Numbered from the stretch's first letter, positions 18,925 through 28,203 are shown. The stretch is 64,000 nucleotides of DNA from Massilia sp. Bi118 (GCF_918697865.1 NZ_CAKKMV010000002.1:248001-312000), one strand, 5' to 3'. The notes: generated by a model from the sequence alone, not told the origin. Numbers and translations: made by a program.

Positions 18925-19301
18925 GTATGCAGGATGCGGCCGCCCGCGAACGCCCAGTTTTCCCAGCTGGTTTCCTTGAACACCACCATCACGTTTTCCG
19001 GATCCAGTCCGGCCGCGCGCAGGCGCTCCATCAGCTCGGCCAGCAGCTTCTTCTTGACCTTCACGCTGCGGCCGACCGACCACAGGATCTCGATCAGCAC
19101 GAAGTCATCGGTACGGCCACCGGCCACGTCGGGATAGGAAGAATCGAAGCGGAAATCGTCGGCGTCGAGTTCCAGCACGCGCTGGAACTTGTCGGTGTCG
19201 GGCACGCCGGTCGAGACCAGGGAGGCGTGCACGGCGTCGAGTACCTTGCCCTTGAACTCAGGGCTTTTCGGTTTGCGGACGGTAAGGGTGACAAGCGGCA
19301 T
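18921..19301 (-). CDS. Tautomerase-family protein
   Basis: A 126-residue protein of the tautomerase superfamily. It starts Met-Pro-Leu-Val, so removal of Met would expose the catalytic Pro-1. The beta-alpha-beta halves (MPLVTLTVRKPKSPEFKGKVLDAVHASLV and DDFVLIEILWSVGRSVKVKKKLLAELMERL), a long 4-OT/MIF-like repeat and the late segment VMVVFKETSWENWAFAGG match a group often annotated simply as tautomerase family protein. AAGGGGA lies upstream of the ATG. The last bases are shared with the start of the cysteine-rich YidD-like gene. The substrate is unknown. Confidence 0.82.
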   Translation of the reverse strand: MPLVTLTVRKPKSPEFKGKVLDAVHASLVSTGVPDTDKFQRVLELDADDFRFDSSYPDVAGGRTDDFVLIEILWSVGRSVKVKKKLLAELMERLRAAGLDPENVMVVFKETSWENWAFAGGRILHT

Positions 19302-19325
19302 TGCTGAATCCCCTTCAATAAAGGC

Positions 19326-19508
19326 TTACTGGTCGGCCAGCGGATCGTCCTGGTTGTCTTCGGGCGTGGCGCCCGGGATCGTGTACTTTTCCTCGGCCCA
19401 GGCGCCGAGGTCGATTTGCTTGCAGCGTTCGGAGCAGAATGGCCGGAACTTGTTCGCGGGCGTCCATTCGACTTTTTTGCCGCAGGTGGGGCAGGCAACG
19501 ACAGTCAT
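19326..19508 (-). CDS. yacG: DNA gyrase inhibitor YacG
   Basis: A 60-residue zinc protein that binds GyrB and inhibits gyrase in E. coli. The four zinc ligands are CPTCGK and [13 protein letters not shown], the family signature; the tail is acidic and disordered as usual. It follows zapD by 9 bases on the same strand, the standard order pilD-coaE-zapD-yacG of beta- and gammaproteobacteria. Confidence 0.96.
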   Translation of the reverse strand: MTVVACPTCGKKVEWTPANKFRPFCSERCKQIDLGAWAEEKYTIPGATPEDNQDDPLADQ

Positions 19509-19517
19509 GACTTGAAT

Positions 19518-20273
19518 TCAGAAGTTACAGAGGGTGAGCTCGAATGGTACATCGTCTTCGAGCGGCTTGGGTTTCAGGTCCCCGCCCTGGCTCGTGAAGC
19601 GCACCCACAGCATGTATTTGTTGGCCGAGATTTCCGGGATCGCGCCCAGGTTCTCGTCGATGGACAGGCGCAGCATCTGGTAGACCTTCCCCTGCAGCAT
19701 CTGCTGGTAGCTGCCGGCCGCGGCGATCATCTTGACCGGGCCGCCGGAGTCGCGCAGCAGGCGCAGCACCAGGGAAAGGGCGTCGAACAGCGGCGCCAGC
19801 GGCGCGAACCAGGCCGAGATGTCGGCATGGCGCTGGTCGGCGGGACGCTGCTGCCAGGCGTAGTAGGAGGGCAGGTCGAATTCGCAGGCGCCGCCCGGCA
19901 TCACGGTGCGGCCGCGGATGCTCATCAGCCATTCGTTGTCGCGCACGTTCTGGCCGGTCTTGCCCTGGGCCTTGGCGAGGTTATTGCTGACGGTATCGAG
20001 CTCGGCCAGCACGGCGTCGAGCGCCTCGGCGGCGACGGCGGGATTGCTGCGGTAGCTCAGCAGGCTTTGCTTCTGGCGTTCGAGTTCCTGCAGCAGGTCG
20101 GACTTGAGGTCTGCGCGGCCTGCCACTTCCAGCATGTCGAAGATCGTCGCGAGGGCGACGTGGTGCTGCAGAGGATGCTCCTGGTTTACAAAGAACTTGA
20201 ATTTCTCGTACAGGTCCTCGAGCCGCAACAACGTGCGAATCCGCTCGTTGAATGGGTATTCGTAGACGATCAA
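19518..20273 (-). CDS. zapD: Cell-division protein ZapD (DUF1342)
   Basis: ZapD binds and bundles FtsZ filaments at midcell. I place the start at the TTG at 20273, which gives [21 protein letters not shown], the typical betaproteobacterial N-terminus, and 251 residues, near the 247 of E. coli ZapD. It has an excellent ribosome site (GAGAGGAA, 7 bases before). The alternative ATG at 20324 would add 17 residues and has none. Conserved segments include [40 protein letters not shown] and NKYMLWVRF. The gene is 62 bases after coaE in the same direction. Confidence 0.93.
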   Translation of the reverse strand: MIVYEYPFNERIRTLLRLEDLYEKFKFFVNQEHPLQHHVALATIFDMLEVAGRADLKSDLLQELERQKQSLLSYRSNPAVAAEALDAVLAELDTVSNNLAKAQGKTGQNVRDNEWLMSIRGRTVMPGGACEFDLPSYYAWQQRPADQRHADISAWFAPLAPLFDALSLVLRLLRDSGGPVKMIAAAGSYQQMLQGKVYQMLRLSIDENLGAIPEISANKYMLWVRFTSQGGDLKPKPLEDDVPFELTLCNF

Positions 20274-20335
20274 AGTGGCATTCCTCTCGGCGTAGGCTGG
20301 CGCGACCACGTGATTCTGAACCATCGTGGGCAAAA

Positions 20336-20974
20336 TTACAAACGCTCGTTCGGCAGGCTCGCTAATCTTGCCGCTTCGTCAAGATAAAAGGCGTGCAGGC
20401 GTTCCACCTGGGGCAGGAGGGCGTCGAGGCCGTCGTCGTTGAGGATCAGGTCGTCCGCCGCAGCCTGGCGCTGGGCGCGCGTGACCTGGGCCGCCATGAT
20501 GGCGCGCACCTGGGCTTCCGGCAGATTGTTCCGCGCCATCACACGCGCGACCTGCACTTCTTCCGGACAATCGATGGCCAGCACCCGCGCCACCCGTTCG
20601 CGCCAGGTGCCGGACTCGATCAGCAGCGGCACCACGAACATCACATAGGGACCGGTCGCCAGCAAGGCTGCCGCCGCCGTCGCTTCGCGGATCTTCGGGT
20701 GCAGGATGGCTTCGAGGCGGGCGCGCGCGCCGGGGTCGGCAAACACCAGGGCGCGCATCTTCGCGCGGTCCATGGCGCCGTCCGGGGTGGCATAGTCCGC
20801 GCCGAATTCCTGGACCAGGTCCGGCATGGCGGCACCGCCCGGCGCGGTGAGCGCGTGGGCGATCTGGTCGGTGTCGATGACCGCGGCGCCGCGCGCGGCG
20901 AACAGGTCGGCCACGGTGGTCTTGCCGCAGCCGATGCCGCCGGTCAGGCCGACGCTGAAGATCTGTTTATCCAT
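20336..20974 (-). CDS. coaE: Dephospho-CoA kinase
   Basis: CoaE phosphorylates the 3'-hydroxyl of dephospho-CoA, the last step of coenzyme A synthesis. The 212 residues carry the P-loop [13 protein letters not shown] near the N-terminus, the DTDQIAH motif that positions substrate, HPKIRE, and PLLIESG in the lid region. The ATG starts immediately after the pilD stop, so the two are co-translated. Confidence 0.96.
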   Translation of the reverse strand: MDKQIFSVGLTGGIGCGKTTVADLFAARGAAVIDTDQIAHALTAPGGAAMPDLVQEFGADYATPDGAMDRAKMRALVFADPGARARLEAILHPKIREATAAAALLATGPYVMFVVPLLIESGTWRERVARVLAIDCPEEVQVARVMARNNLPEAQVRAIMAAQVTRAQRQAAADDLILNDDGLDALLPQVERLHAFYLDEAARLASLPNERL

Positions 20975-21847
20975 TCAAGGCTGGGCGATGCCGATCGCCA
21001 GGCGGGTCAGTTCCGGTCCGTAGAAGAGGGCGATCATACCAGCGCCGGCCAGGTAGGGGCCGAAGGGGATGTGCTGGCCCTTCTTGGTGCGGCCGATCAC
21101 GATCATGGTGATGCCGATGGCCGCGCCGACGAAGGAGGACAGGATGATGATGGTCGGCAGCATCTTCCAGCCGAACCAGGCGCCGAGGGCGGCCAGCAGC
21201 TTGAAGTCGCCGTCGCCCATGCCGATCTGCCCGCGCACCAGTTCATAGGTGCGCGCGACGGCCCACAGGAACAGGTAGCCGGCGGCGGCGCCGAGCACCG
21301 CTTCGCGCAGCGGCACGAAGTTGCCGTCCAGGTTGATCAGGAGGCCCAGCCACAGCAGCGGGTAGGTGAGGTCGTCCGGCAGTTCCTTGTGGTCGACGTC
21401 GATCAGGGTCATCGCGATCAGGAGATAGGTGAAGACCAGCGTCGCCAGTCCCGCCCAGCCGCTGCCGAAGTGCCAGATCAGCAGCCCGGACAGGATGCCG
21501 CTCACCGCTTCGACGATCGGGTAGCGGGCCGAGATCGGCGCCTTGCACGCGCTGCACTTGCCGCGCAGGGCCAGCCAGCTGACGATCGGGATGTTTTCCA
21601 GCGCCGTGATCTGGTGGCCGCAGTGCGGACAGGCGGAACGCGGCACCATCAGGTTGTAGCGGTCCGGGTGGGGCAGCGGCTTGCCATCCTTGTCCGCGAT
21701 GTAGTTGTCGATTTCGCGCTGGCGCATGATCGGCAGGCGGTGCACGACCACGTTCAGGAAGCTGCCGATCAGGAGGCCGAAGATGGCGGCGGCGATGGCC
21801 GGAATCAGGCTGGCGGGGGCGGCGAATAAGAGGGTGTCCGGATGCAT
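20975..21847 (-). CDS. pilD: Type IV prepilin peptidase / N-methyltransferase
   Basis: PilD cleaves the leader of type IV pilins and pseudopilins at the inner membrane and methylates the new N-terminus. The 290 residues show the N-terminal cytosolic insert with two Cys pairs (CPHCGH and CSACKAP, a zinc site linked to the methyltransferase part) and the two catalytic aspartates in LIDVDHKELPD and GMGDGDFKLLA, with about eight membrane helices. The ATG at 21847 is used; the frame is open to a TTG 13 codons upstream. Its normal neighbours pilC and pilB are not adjacent but lie 25.5 kb away on the same strand. Confidence 0.96.
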   Translation of the reverse strand: MHPDTLLFAAPASLIPAIAAAIFGLLIGSFLNVVVHRLPIMRQREIDNYIADKDGKPLPHPDRYNLMVPRSACPHCGHQITALENIPIVSWLALRGKCSACKAPISARYPIVEAVSGILSGLLIWHFGSGWAGLATLVFTYLLIAMTLIDVDHKELPDDLTYPLLWLGLLINLDGNFVPLREAVLGAAAGYLFLWAVARTYELVRGQIGMGDGDFKLLAALGAWFGWKMLPTIIILSSFVGAAIGITMIVIGRTKKGQHIPFGPYLAGAGMIALFYGPELTRLAIGIAQP

Positions 21848-21904
21848 GGCTGATGTGGCAAGGTTTGAAGTGATTCCGTAGATCAACCTATTCTATGGGG
21901 TTTT

Positions 21905-22810
21905 TCAGGCTTTGGGCAGCTGAACATGCTCGCGCAGGAAGGCAAACCACAGTTTCACCCGCTGCAGCTCGCGCGCATCCGGATGCGCCAGGCACCACAG
22001 CTCGGTGTCCAGCTCGTCCAGCGGACCTTCCACGATCGCCACCTGCGGCTCGCCCTCGAACATGAACAGCGGCGCCACGCCGACGCCCATCCCGGCCATC
22101 ACCGCGCCCGCCACCGACAGCACGCTGTTGACGCGGTGGCGCGCCGGCAGCTTCGGAAAGCGCCGGCGGCGCCAGGCTTGCGAAGGATGGTCGGGCAGGC
22201 TGTCGTCGAGGACGATCCAGTCGACGCCCTCGGGATAGGGCTTGCCCTGCGCCAGGTAGGCCTTGCTGGCGAAGACCGCGGCGCGCAGCAGGCCCAGTTT
22301 CACGCCCGTGAGATGTTCCGGCGGCTTGCGCGTGGCGCGGATGGCGACGTCCGCTTCGCGCCGGCTCAGGTTGGCCAGCTGGTTGGTGGCGACCAGTTCC
22401 AGTTCGATGCCGGGATAGCGCTCCGCGAAGCGCGCCGCCAGCGGCAGCAGCAGGCGGTGCAGGATGGTGTCGGTGGTCGTCACGCGCAGCACGCCGCCCG
22501 GTTCTCCGCTGCCGCCGCTCACGGCCGCGCGGGCTTCCTGCAGCTGCGACTCGATGCGTTCGGCATGGCCGCCCAGTTCCAGCGCCAGCGGGGTCGGCAC
22601 ATAGCCATGGCGGCCGCGGTCGAACAGGGTCTCGCCCAGCGCCTTTTCGAGGCGCCGGATTGCGCGGAACACGGTCGAGGCGTCCACGCCCAGCCGTTCG
22701 GCGGCGCCGTGCAGGGTGCGGCCGCGGATCAGGGCCAGCACCAGTTCCAGTTCGGCGGCGCCCAGCCCGCTCGGGTCCTTCCTATGCAAGTCTGCAATCG
22801 ATGCTTTCAT
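21905..22810 (-). CDS. LysR-family transcriptional regulator
   Basis: A 301-residue regulator. The N-terminal helix-turn-helix (LELVLALIRGRTLHGAAERLGVDASTVFRAIRRLEKALGETLFDR) is followed by a periplasmic-binding-like effector domain from about residue 95. It is divergent from the DoxX gene with a gap of 76 bases, the usual arrangement for a LysR protein controlling its neighbour. The effector is unknown. This gene is the first in the block that separates pilD from pilC. Confidence 0.92.
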   Translation of the reverse strand: MKASIADLHRKDPSGLGAAELELVLALIRGRTLHGAAERLGVDASTVFRAIRRLEKALGETLFDRGRHGYVPTPLALELGGHAERIESQLQEARAAVSGGSGEPGGVLRVTTTDTILHRLLLPLAARFAERYPGIELELVATNQLANLSRREADVAIRATRKPPEHLTGVKLGLLRAAVFASKAYLAQGKPYPEGVDWIVLDDSLPDHPSQAWRRRRFPKLPARHRVNSVLSVAGAVMAGMGVGVAPLFMFEGEPQVAIVEGPLDELDTELWCLAHPDARELQRVKLWFAFLREHVQLPKA

Positions 22811-22886
22811 CCGCGCGTATTTTCATTGTCGGGGTGCATAGCTAGAGTAGCACGGTCGTCCCCCTCATACCGAAAGGAGTTTCACC

Positions 22887-23321
22887 ATGAACGACCGTTA
22901 TACCGCCTATGCAGCGCTGCTTCTGCGCCTGTCCCTGGGCACGATGTGGCTGGCTCACGGCCTGCTCAAGCTGCTCGTCTTCACCGTCCCCGGCTTTGCC
23001 GCCTTCCTCGCGGCGCAGGGCATGCCGGCGCTGCTGGCCTGGCCGGTGGTGCTGCTGGAGCTGGCCGGCGGCACGCTGATCCTGCTGGGCCTGCGCGGCC
23101 GGCTGGTGTCGCTGGCCCTGCTGCCGGTGCTGCTCGGCGCCGCCTCCGTCCACCTCGCCAACGGCTGGGTGTTCACGGCCAGCGGCGGCGGCTGGGAATA
23201 TCCGGCCTTCCTGATCGCGGCATCCCTGATTCACGCGCTGCTGGGCGATGGCGCGCATGCGCTGGCGGCCGCACTGCGCCGCGCCTGGCTCAGTGCTGGC
23301 GCTGCTGGGCCCAGCGCCTGA
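22887..23321 (+). CDS. DoxX-family membrane protein
   Basis: A 144-residue inner-membrane protein with four hydrophobic helices of the DoxX type (LLRLSLGTMWLAHGLLKLLVF; PVVLLELAGGTLILLGL). DoxX-like proteins are linked to redox or thiol stress and to terminal oxidases, but most have no proven role. AAAGGAG lies upstream of the ATG. It is divergent from the LysR gene, which probably controls it. Its last 32 bases overlap the 3' end of the acyltransferase gene on the other strand. Confidence 0.85.
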   Translation: MNDRYTAYAALLLRLSLGTMWLAHGLLKLLVFTVPGFAAFLAAQGMPALLAWPVVLLELAGGTLILLGLRGRLVSLALLPVLLGAASVHLANGWVFTASGGGWEYPAFLIAASLIHALLGDGAHALAAALRRAWLSAGAAGPSA

Positions 23322-25251
23322 AGTATTCGCCCACCCGCAGGTCGCCGTCGTAGCTCAGATGGTTGTTATCGCGGTACATCAGGCGGCCGTCGACCATGGC
23401 GCGGCATTCGCGCTCGTCGCACAGCGCATCCGAAGAGCGGAACCATTCGATGGCCGGGAACTCGCGCTCGAACTGCTTGCGCACCACCTCGTGCTCGGCG
23501 ATCTCCTTGTCCCAGGCGGCGCGCGGGATGGCGCAGGGCGTGGTGGTGGCGGAGGAGGCGACGCCGGCGCGCTTGATGCAGGTGCGCGGGTCGAAGGATA
23601 GAAGCGGCACGTCTTCCATCACGATCACGCGCTTGCCGGCGGCCAGGAAGCGGCGGTAGGTCTCGCGCGCGGCGTCGACGTAGATTTTCGCGTCCGCGCC
23701 GGTGTTGAGCTTCAGGTGGGCCGAGAACACGACCGTCTTCACCGAAGGCGTGTTCAGGGCCAGCTCCAGCATCGGCTGGGTCGCCTTCTGGTAGGGATCC
23801 TCGCGCCCCGGCAGGCCCCAGTAAGGATGGCGGGTACCGAGGAAGAGCAGGTTCTCGCCCCTGCTCTTGTAGTAATCCGTCAGGCCGGCCACGACGTGGA
23901 AGGCATGGCTGTCGCCGAGCAGCACCACGTCCGGGTCGCGCTCCGGCCAGGTGATCAGGCAGTACTCGTAGTCGGAAGCGAAGCCGTAGCGCTGCTTGCA
24001 GGCGGCGGCGTTGGCCTTGTCCTCGACGATGATGAGCGCCTTCTGGTTGGCCAGGTTGTCCCGAATCGGCGCGCGTTGCGGCAGCCCTTCGTTCTGGTAC
24101 AGCCAGCCGCCGGCCAGGCAGGTAGCAGCCATCAGCACGCACAGCAGCCCCACCTGCAGGCGCGCGCGGCGCCCTTTCATGCGGCGCAGCGGGCGCTCCA
24201 GCATCTGGTAAGACAGCCAGGCCAGCACCACCGCCGCCAGCACCGCAAACACGCGGATGCGCGGCGCCGGCAGGTGGCCTTCGACGATCTGGGCAAAGGA
24301 CAGCAGCGGCCAGTGCCACAGGTAGAGCGGGTAGCTGATCAGGCCAATCGCGACCATGGGCCGGCTGCCCAGCACCGCCCGGTTGAACCAGGCGCCCGGG
24401 CCGGCGCCGATCAGCAGCATCGCCGCGACGACCGGCGTGAGCGCGCGCCAGCCGGGGAAGCGTTCCGGCGTGGTGAAGGCCAGGCCGAGAGCAAGCAGCA
24501 GCACGGCGGCGCCGGCGGCGAGGTTGGCTTTGCCGCCGGTACTGGCCGTGGCCGGCCGGCCGTGGGCCGCGCAAGCCAGCAGCACGCCGCCCAGCAGTTC
24601 CCAGGCGCGGCTGAGCGGCGAGTAGAAGGTGGCGGTGGCGTGGTGGACGATGCCGGCCGCGTTCAGCGCGAAGGACAGCAGGGCCAGCACCGCCGTCACC
24701 AGCAGCAGGTTGGCGCGCCGGCGCCAGGCCAGCGCCAGCACGGCCGGCCACACGATGTAGAACTGCTCCTCGATCCCCAGTGACCACAGATGCAGCAGGG
24801 GCTTGGTGTCGGCGCTGGTGTCGAAGTAGCCGACCTGGGCCCAGTAGAAGAGGTTGGCGGCGAAGCTGGCGCCGCCGCCCACGTGCTTGCCCAGCTGGCC
24901 GTACTCGTCGGGGAACAGCGCGTACCAGCCGAACGCGAGGCAGGCCAGCATCACCGCCAGCAGCGAGGGGAAGATGCGTTTCACGCGGCGCGCGTAGAAG
25001 CCGGCGATGCTGAACTGGCGTTGCTGGAGTTCGCGCAGCAGGATGCTGGAAATCAGGTAGCCGGAAATGACGAAGAAGACGTCGACGCCGATGAAACCGC
25101 CGGGCAGCAGCGCCGGGAAGGCGTGGAACAGGACCACTGCCAGGACGGCGACGGCGCGCAGGCCGTCGATGTCCGGGCGGTAGGGGATATGGGTGGTGGC
25201 CGCGCGCCTGGCGAGGGGCGCGGCTGGCGAAGCCGGTGTTGCGATCTTCAA
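23290..25251 (-). CDS. OafA/YrhL-type acyltransferase with C-terminal SGNH domain
   Basis: A 653-residue membrane acyltransferase that likely O-acetylates a surface glycan. Residues 20-380 form the acyltransferase-3 domain, with RPDIDGLRAVAVLAVVLFHA, GGFIGVDVFFVISGYLI and about ten helices. Residues 400-653 form a periplasmic SGNH hydrolase-like domain with the Ser block VVLLGDSHAFHV and the DxxH block DNNHLSYDG. The two-domain layout equals OafA and OatA. The start appears to be TTG at 25251, since no ATG or GTG occurs before the conserved domain and no ribosome site is clear. The glycan target is unknown. Confidence 0.9.
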   Translation of the reverse strand: MKIATPASPAAPLARRAATTHIPYRPDIDGLRAVAVLAVVLFHAFPALLPGGFIGVDVFFVISGYLISSILLRELQQRQFSIAGFYARRVKRIFPSLLAVMLACLAFGWYALFPDEYGQLGKHVGGGASFAANLFYWAQVGYFDTSADTKPLLHLWSLGIEEQFYIVWPAVLALAWRRRANLLLVTAVLALLSFALNAAGIVHHATATFYSPLSRAWELLGGVLLACAAHGRPATASTGGKANLAAGAAVLLLALGLAFTTPERFPGWRALTPVVAAMLLIGAGPGAWFNRAVLGSRPMVAIGLISYPLYLWHWPLLSFAQIVEGHLPAPRIRVFAVLAAVVLAWLSYQMLERPLRRMKGRRARLQVGLLCVLMAATCLAGGWLYQNEGLPQRAPIRDNLANQKALIIVEDKANAAACKQRYGFASDYEYCLITWPERDPDVVLLGDSHAFHVVAGLTDYYKSRGENLLFLGTRHPYWGLPGREDPYQKATQPMLELALNTPSVKTVVFSAHLKLNTGADAKIYVDAARETYRRFLAAGKRVIVMEDVPLLSFDPRTCIKRAGVASSATTTPCAIPRAAWDKEIAEHEVVRKQFEREFPAIEWFRSSDALCDERECRAMVDGRLMYRDNNHLSYDGDLRVGEYFRRWAQQRQH

Positions 25252-25313
25252 GATGACATTATTAAAGCATTAATTATTTCCTATTTTCATCTATCAGGGT
25301 CGCCAGCACAAGT

Positions 25314-27098
25314 TCAACCTGCCTTCGCCCCCGCAAAGTGCGCTTCGATCTCCTCCAGCGTCTTGCCGCGCGTTTCAGGCAGCAGGAAGGCCGCGGCCAG
25401 GAAGTAGACCACCGAGCAGGCCGCGCCGAAGAAGAACACCGCCGAATAGCCGTGACGGCCGACGATGGGCAGGAACAGGGCTGCAAACGCCGTCGAGACG
25501 AACTGGTTGACCAGCAGCGCGATGCTCATGCCGTTCGAGCGGATCCGGGTCGGCATCAGTTCGGACAGGGCCAGCCAAACGCACACGCCCGGGCCCACCG
25601 CGAAGCTGGCGACGAACACGGCGATCGCCAGCGCCACCTGCCAGCCGCGTTCGGGCGGCGGCAGGGCGCCGAGGCGGGCGCTTTCGATGACCAGCGGCGC
25701 GCCGCTTGCTGCAGCCGGATCGGGGAAGGGATTCAGGTGCACGCGGCGGAAGGCCTTGCCCAGCACGCTGTCGGGCTGCACCGCGTCTGCGCGTTTCGCC
25801 TGCAGCAGGGGCAGGGCGGGGTCGTCGCTGCGCAGGGTCTGCACATTGGTGAAGGGACCGTAGGCATAGGCGACGGTGAGCACCTGGGTGCCGGCGCCGG
25901 GCGCCGCGCCGAGGCGCTGCAGGGTGGCCGCATCCAGGCGCAGGGCCAGGCTGTCGCCCGCCGCCATGCTGGCCACCGCCGCGCCGACGTCGCGCTGGCG
26001 CGATTCGGTGTCGTGGAACAGCAGGCCGGCCGCCAGCGAGGCGATCACGATGCCGGCGCTGCCCAGCATCAGCAGCGATTTCCTGCCCAGGCGGTCCACC
26101 AGGAACACGGCCAGCATCGTCATCAGGGCGTTGATCAGCTTGAGCATGACGTCGGCCGCATTCGCGGTGGCGCCGGGCAGGCCGGCGCGGTCCAGGATGT
26201 TGACCACGTAGGCCAGGATCGAATTGATGCCGGTGGCCTGCGTGCAGGCCAGGATCAGGCAGGCCAGCAGGAAGGGGAAGACGTAGCGGCGCGACAGCAG
26301 GGAGTCGGACGCGCTGCGCGCCACCGGCACGCGCTGCATGTCGGCCAGTTCCTGTTCCGCCTCGGCCGGATTGCGGGTGCGCAGCAGGGCCGCGCGGGCC
26401 TCGACTTGGCGGCCGCGCCGGGCCAGCCAGCGCGGCGATTCGGCCAGCAGCAGGCAGCCGGCGGTGAACACCACGCCGGGCGCGAGGCACATCCAGAAGA
26501 TCGCGCGCCAGGCGTGGTCTTTGGCGGCCAGCACCGCCGCCGCGCGCAGCTGTTCGGGCAGCGCGGCCGCGGCCTGGGCCGCCGTCTCCACGCTGCGCGC
26601 CTGCACCAGGCCGATCACGGCGGCGGCCACCAGGCCCACCGTCAGCAGCAGCTGGAACAGGGCGGCGCCGCGCCCGCGCTGGCGCGCATGCAGGCATTCG
26701 GCCAGGTAGAGCGGCACGATCACGCCGATCAAGCCGCCGCTCACGCCCTGCAGCAGGCGCCCCAGCAGCAGCGGCACGTAGCCGTCGGCCAGCGCGATCA
26801 TCGGAATGCTGATCACGAACAGCACGCCGGACAAGGCCATGGCGGCGCGCCGTCCTATCAGGTCGGCCAGTGCGCCGGCGAACAGCGAGGACAGCACTGA
26901 GCCGAGCAGCACCGCGGCCACGATGAAGCTCAGCTCTTGCGCGCCGAGCTTCCAGGCCAGCGAAGCGGTCGATTCCAGGTAGGGCAGGGCGCCGGCGATG
27001 ATGCCGACGTCGATCCCGTACAGCAGGCCGCCCATGCCGGCGATGAACAGCAGATAGGCGGTCGAGCGGGAGGGAGAAGCGGAAAGCAGGGAGGTCAT
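25314..27098 (-). CDS. MFS sugar-porter permease with large loop insertion (predicted GalNAc importer)
   Basis: A 594-residue inner-membrane symporter of the MFS sugar-porter family: GLLYGIDVGIIAGALPYL in helix 1, LIGRR and DRLGRK in the cytosolic loops, and PETRGKTLEEIE at the C-terminus. Typical members have about 470 residues; the excess is an insertion of roughly 120 residues at about 375-500, between the predicted helices 9 and 10, that would face the periplasm. GGAG lies 5 bases before the second of two adjacent ATGs. It is the last gene of the aga operon, 10 bases after agaA, so GalNAc is the likely substrate by context. Confidence 0.88.
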   Translation of the reverse strand: MTSLLSASPSRSTAYLLFIAGMGGLLYGIDVGIIAGALPYLESTASLAWKLGAQELSFIVAAVLLGSVLSSLFAGALADLIGRRAAMALSGVLFVISIPMIALADGYVPLLLGRLLQGVSGGLIGVIVPLYLAECLHARQRGRGAALFQLLLTVGLVAAAVIGLVQARSVETAAQAAAALPEQLRAAAVLAAKDHAWRAIFWMCLAPGVVFTAGCLLLAESPRWLARRGRQVEARAALLRTRNPAEAEQELADMQRVPVARSASDSLLSRRYVFPFLLACLILACTQATGINSILAYVVNILDRAGLPGATANAADVMLKLINALMTMLAVFLVDRLGRKSLLMLGSAGIVIASLAAGLLFHDTESRQRDVGAAVASMAAGDSLALRLDAATLQRLGAAPGAGTQVLTVAYAYGPFTNVQTLRSDDPALPLLQAKRADAVQPDSVLGKAFRRVHLNPFPDPAAASGAPLVIESARLGALPPPERGWQVALAIAVFVASFAVGPGVCVWLALSELMPTRIRSNGMSIALLVNQFVSTAFAALFLPIVGRHGYSAVFFFGAACSVVYFLAAAFLLPETRGKTLEEIEAHFAGAKAG

Positions 27099-27108
27099 CA
27101 TGGCTCCG

Positions 27109-28200
27109 TCAAGAAAGATCGATGGCCTCGCCTTCGACGAAGACGGCCAGCGGCTGCAGGGATGCATCGAGGACGACGAGGTCGGCCCAGGCGCCGGGCG
27201 CCAGGCGGCCGCGTTCGTGTTCGCCCAGGTAGTCGGCCGGGAAGCGCGAGAGCCGGTCGCTGGCGTCAGGCAGGTCGAGGCCGATGGCGACGAAATTGCG
27301 CAGCGCCTGGTCCATGGTCAGGGCGCTGCCGGCCAGCGAGCCGCTGCCCAGGCGCACGCAGCCCTGGCACTTGAACACGCGCTGGCTGCCGAGGGCGTAC
27401 TCGCCGTCCGGCATGCCGGTGGCCGAGGTGGCGTCGGTCACGCCGTACAGGCGCGGAATCGCGCGCACGGCCGCGCGCAGGGCGCCGGGGGCAACGTGCT
27501 GCAGGTCGGGGATGACTTCGGCGTACTCCGCATGTGCCAAGGCTGCGCCGGCCATGCCGGGTTCGCGGTGGTGCAGGGCGCTCATGCCGTTGAACAGGTG
27601 GGTGAAGCCGGTCGCGCCGGCCTGCAGGGCCGCGCGTCCATCCTCATAGGTGCCGGCGCTGTGGCCCAGCTGGACCCGGATGCCCATCGCCGCCAGCTGC
27701 GGAATCAGTGCGAGGTGGCCTTCGATTTCGGGCGCCAGGGTCAGTACGCGAATCGGCGCGATCGCATGCAGCGCGCGCACCAGGTCCAGGCTGGCGCGCA
27801 TGACGTCGGGCGGCTGGGCGCCCAGGCGCGCCGGATTGATGAAGGGGCCTTCCAGGTGCACGCCCAGCATGCGCGCGCTGCCGGCGGGGCGCGCGGCGAT
27901 CGTGCCGGCCAGGCCTTGCAGCGCGTGGCGGATCGCGCTCTCGCGCGCCGTCATCGTGGTGCCCAGCATGGCGGTGGTGCCGTGGCGTGCATGGTGGCGC
28001 GCGACCGTGGCGCCGGCCTCGCCGCCCTGCATGATGTCGACGCCGCCGGCGCCGTGCACGTGCAGGTCGATGAAGCCGGGCAGGATCCATGGGCCGCCCG
28101 CTGCGGCGGCAGAGTCCTCGCTGATGGCTTCGATGCGTTCGCCGAATCGGATACTGCCTGCGATCCAGCCGTCGGGTGTGAGGATTCTGCCGTGGAGCAC
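27109..28200 (-). CDS. agaA: N-acetylgalactosamine-6-phosphate deacetylase (NagA/AgaA family)
   Basis: A 363-residue amidohydrolase that removes acetate from an N-acetyl-hexosamine-6-phosphate in the cytosol. Family motifs are PGFIDLHVHG (metal HxH), HLEGPFINPARLGAQ (metal Glu), LGHSAGTYEDG, FTHLFNGMSALHHREPG, and DATSATGMPDGEY around the catalytic Asp. The sequence alone cannot separate GlcNAc-6-P from GalNAc-6-P; the GalNAc call rests on agaS, agaZ and the alpha-GalNAcases nearby. The start is a GTG three bases after the agaR stop codon, so agaR and agaA are probably translated as a pair. Confidence 0.88.
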   Translation of the reverse strand: MLHGRILTPDGWIAGSIRFGERIEAISEDSAAAAGGPWILPGFIDLHVHGAGGVDIMQGGEAGATVARHHARHGTTAMLGTTMTARESAIRHALQGLAGTIAARPAGSARMLGVHLEGPFINPARLGAQPPDVMRASLDLVRALHAIAPIRVLTLAPEIEGHLALIPQLAAMGIRVQLGHSAGTYEDGRAALQAGATGFTHLFNGMSALHHREPGMAGAALAHAEYAEVIPDLQHVAPGALRAAVRAIPRLYGVTDATSATGMPDGEYALGSQRVFKCQGCVRLGSGSLAGSALTMDQALRNFVAIGLDLPDASDRLSRFPADYLGEHERGRLAPGAWADLVVLDASLQPLAVFVEGEAIDLS

Positions 28201-28203
28201 TCT

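Noticed and set aside
27109-28200. A GlcNAc (nag) locus instead of a GalNAc locus
   Set aside because: nagA-type enzymes and ROK kinases fit both sugars, but AgaS, AgaZ, an AgaR-type repressor with CTTTC sites, GH109 and the GalNAcase-type GH31 point to GalNAc; no nagB, nagE or chitinase is present.
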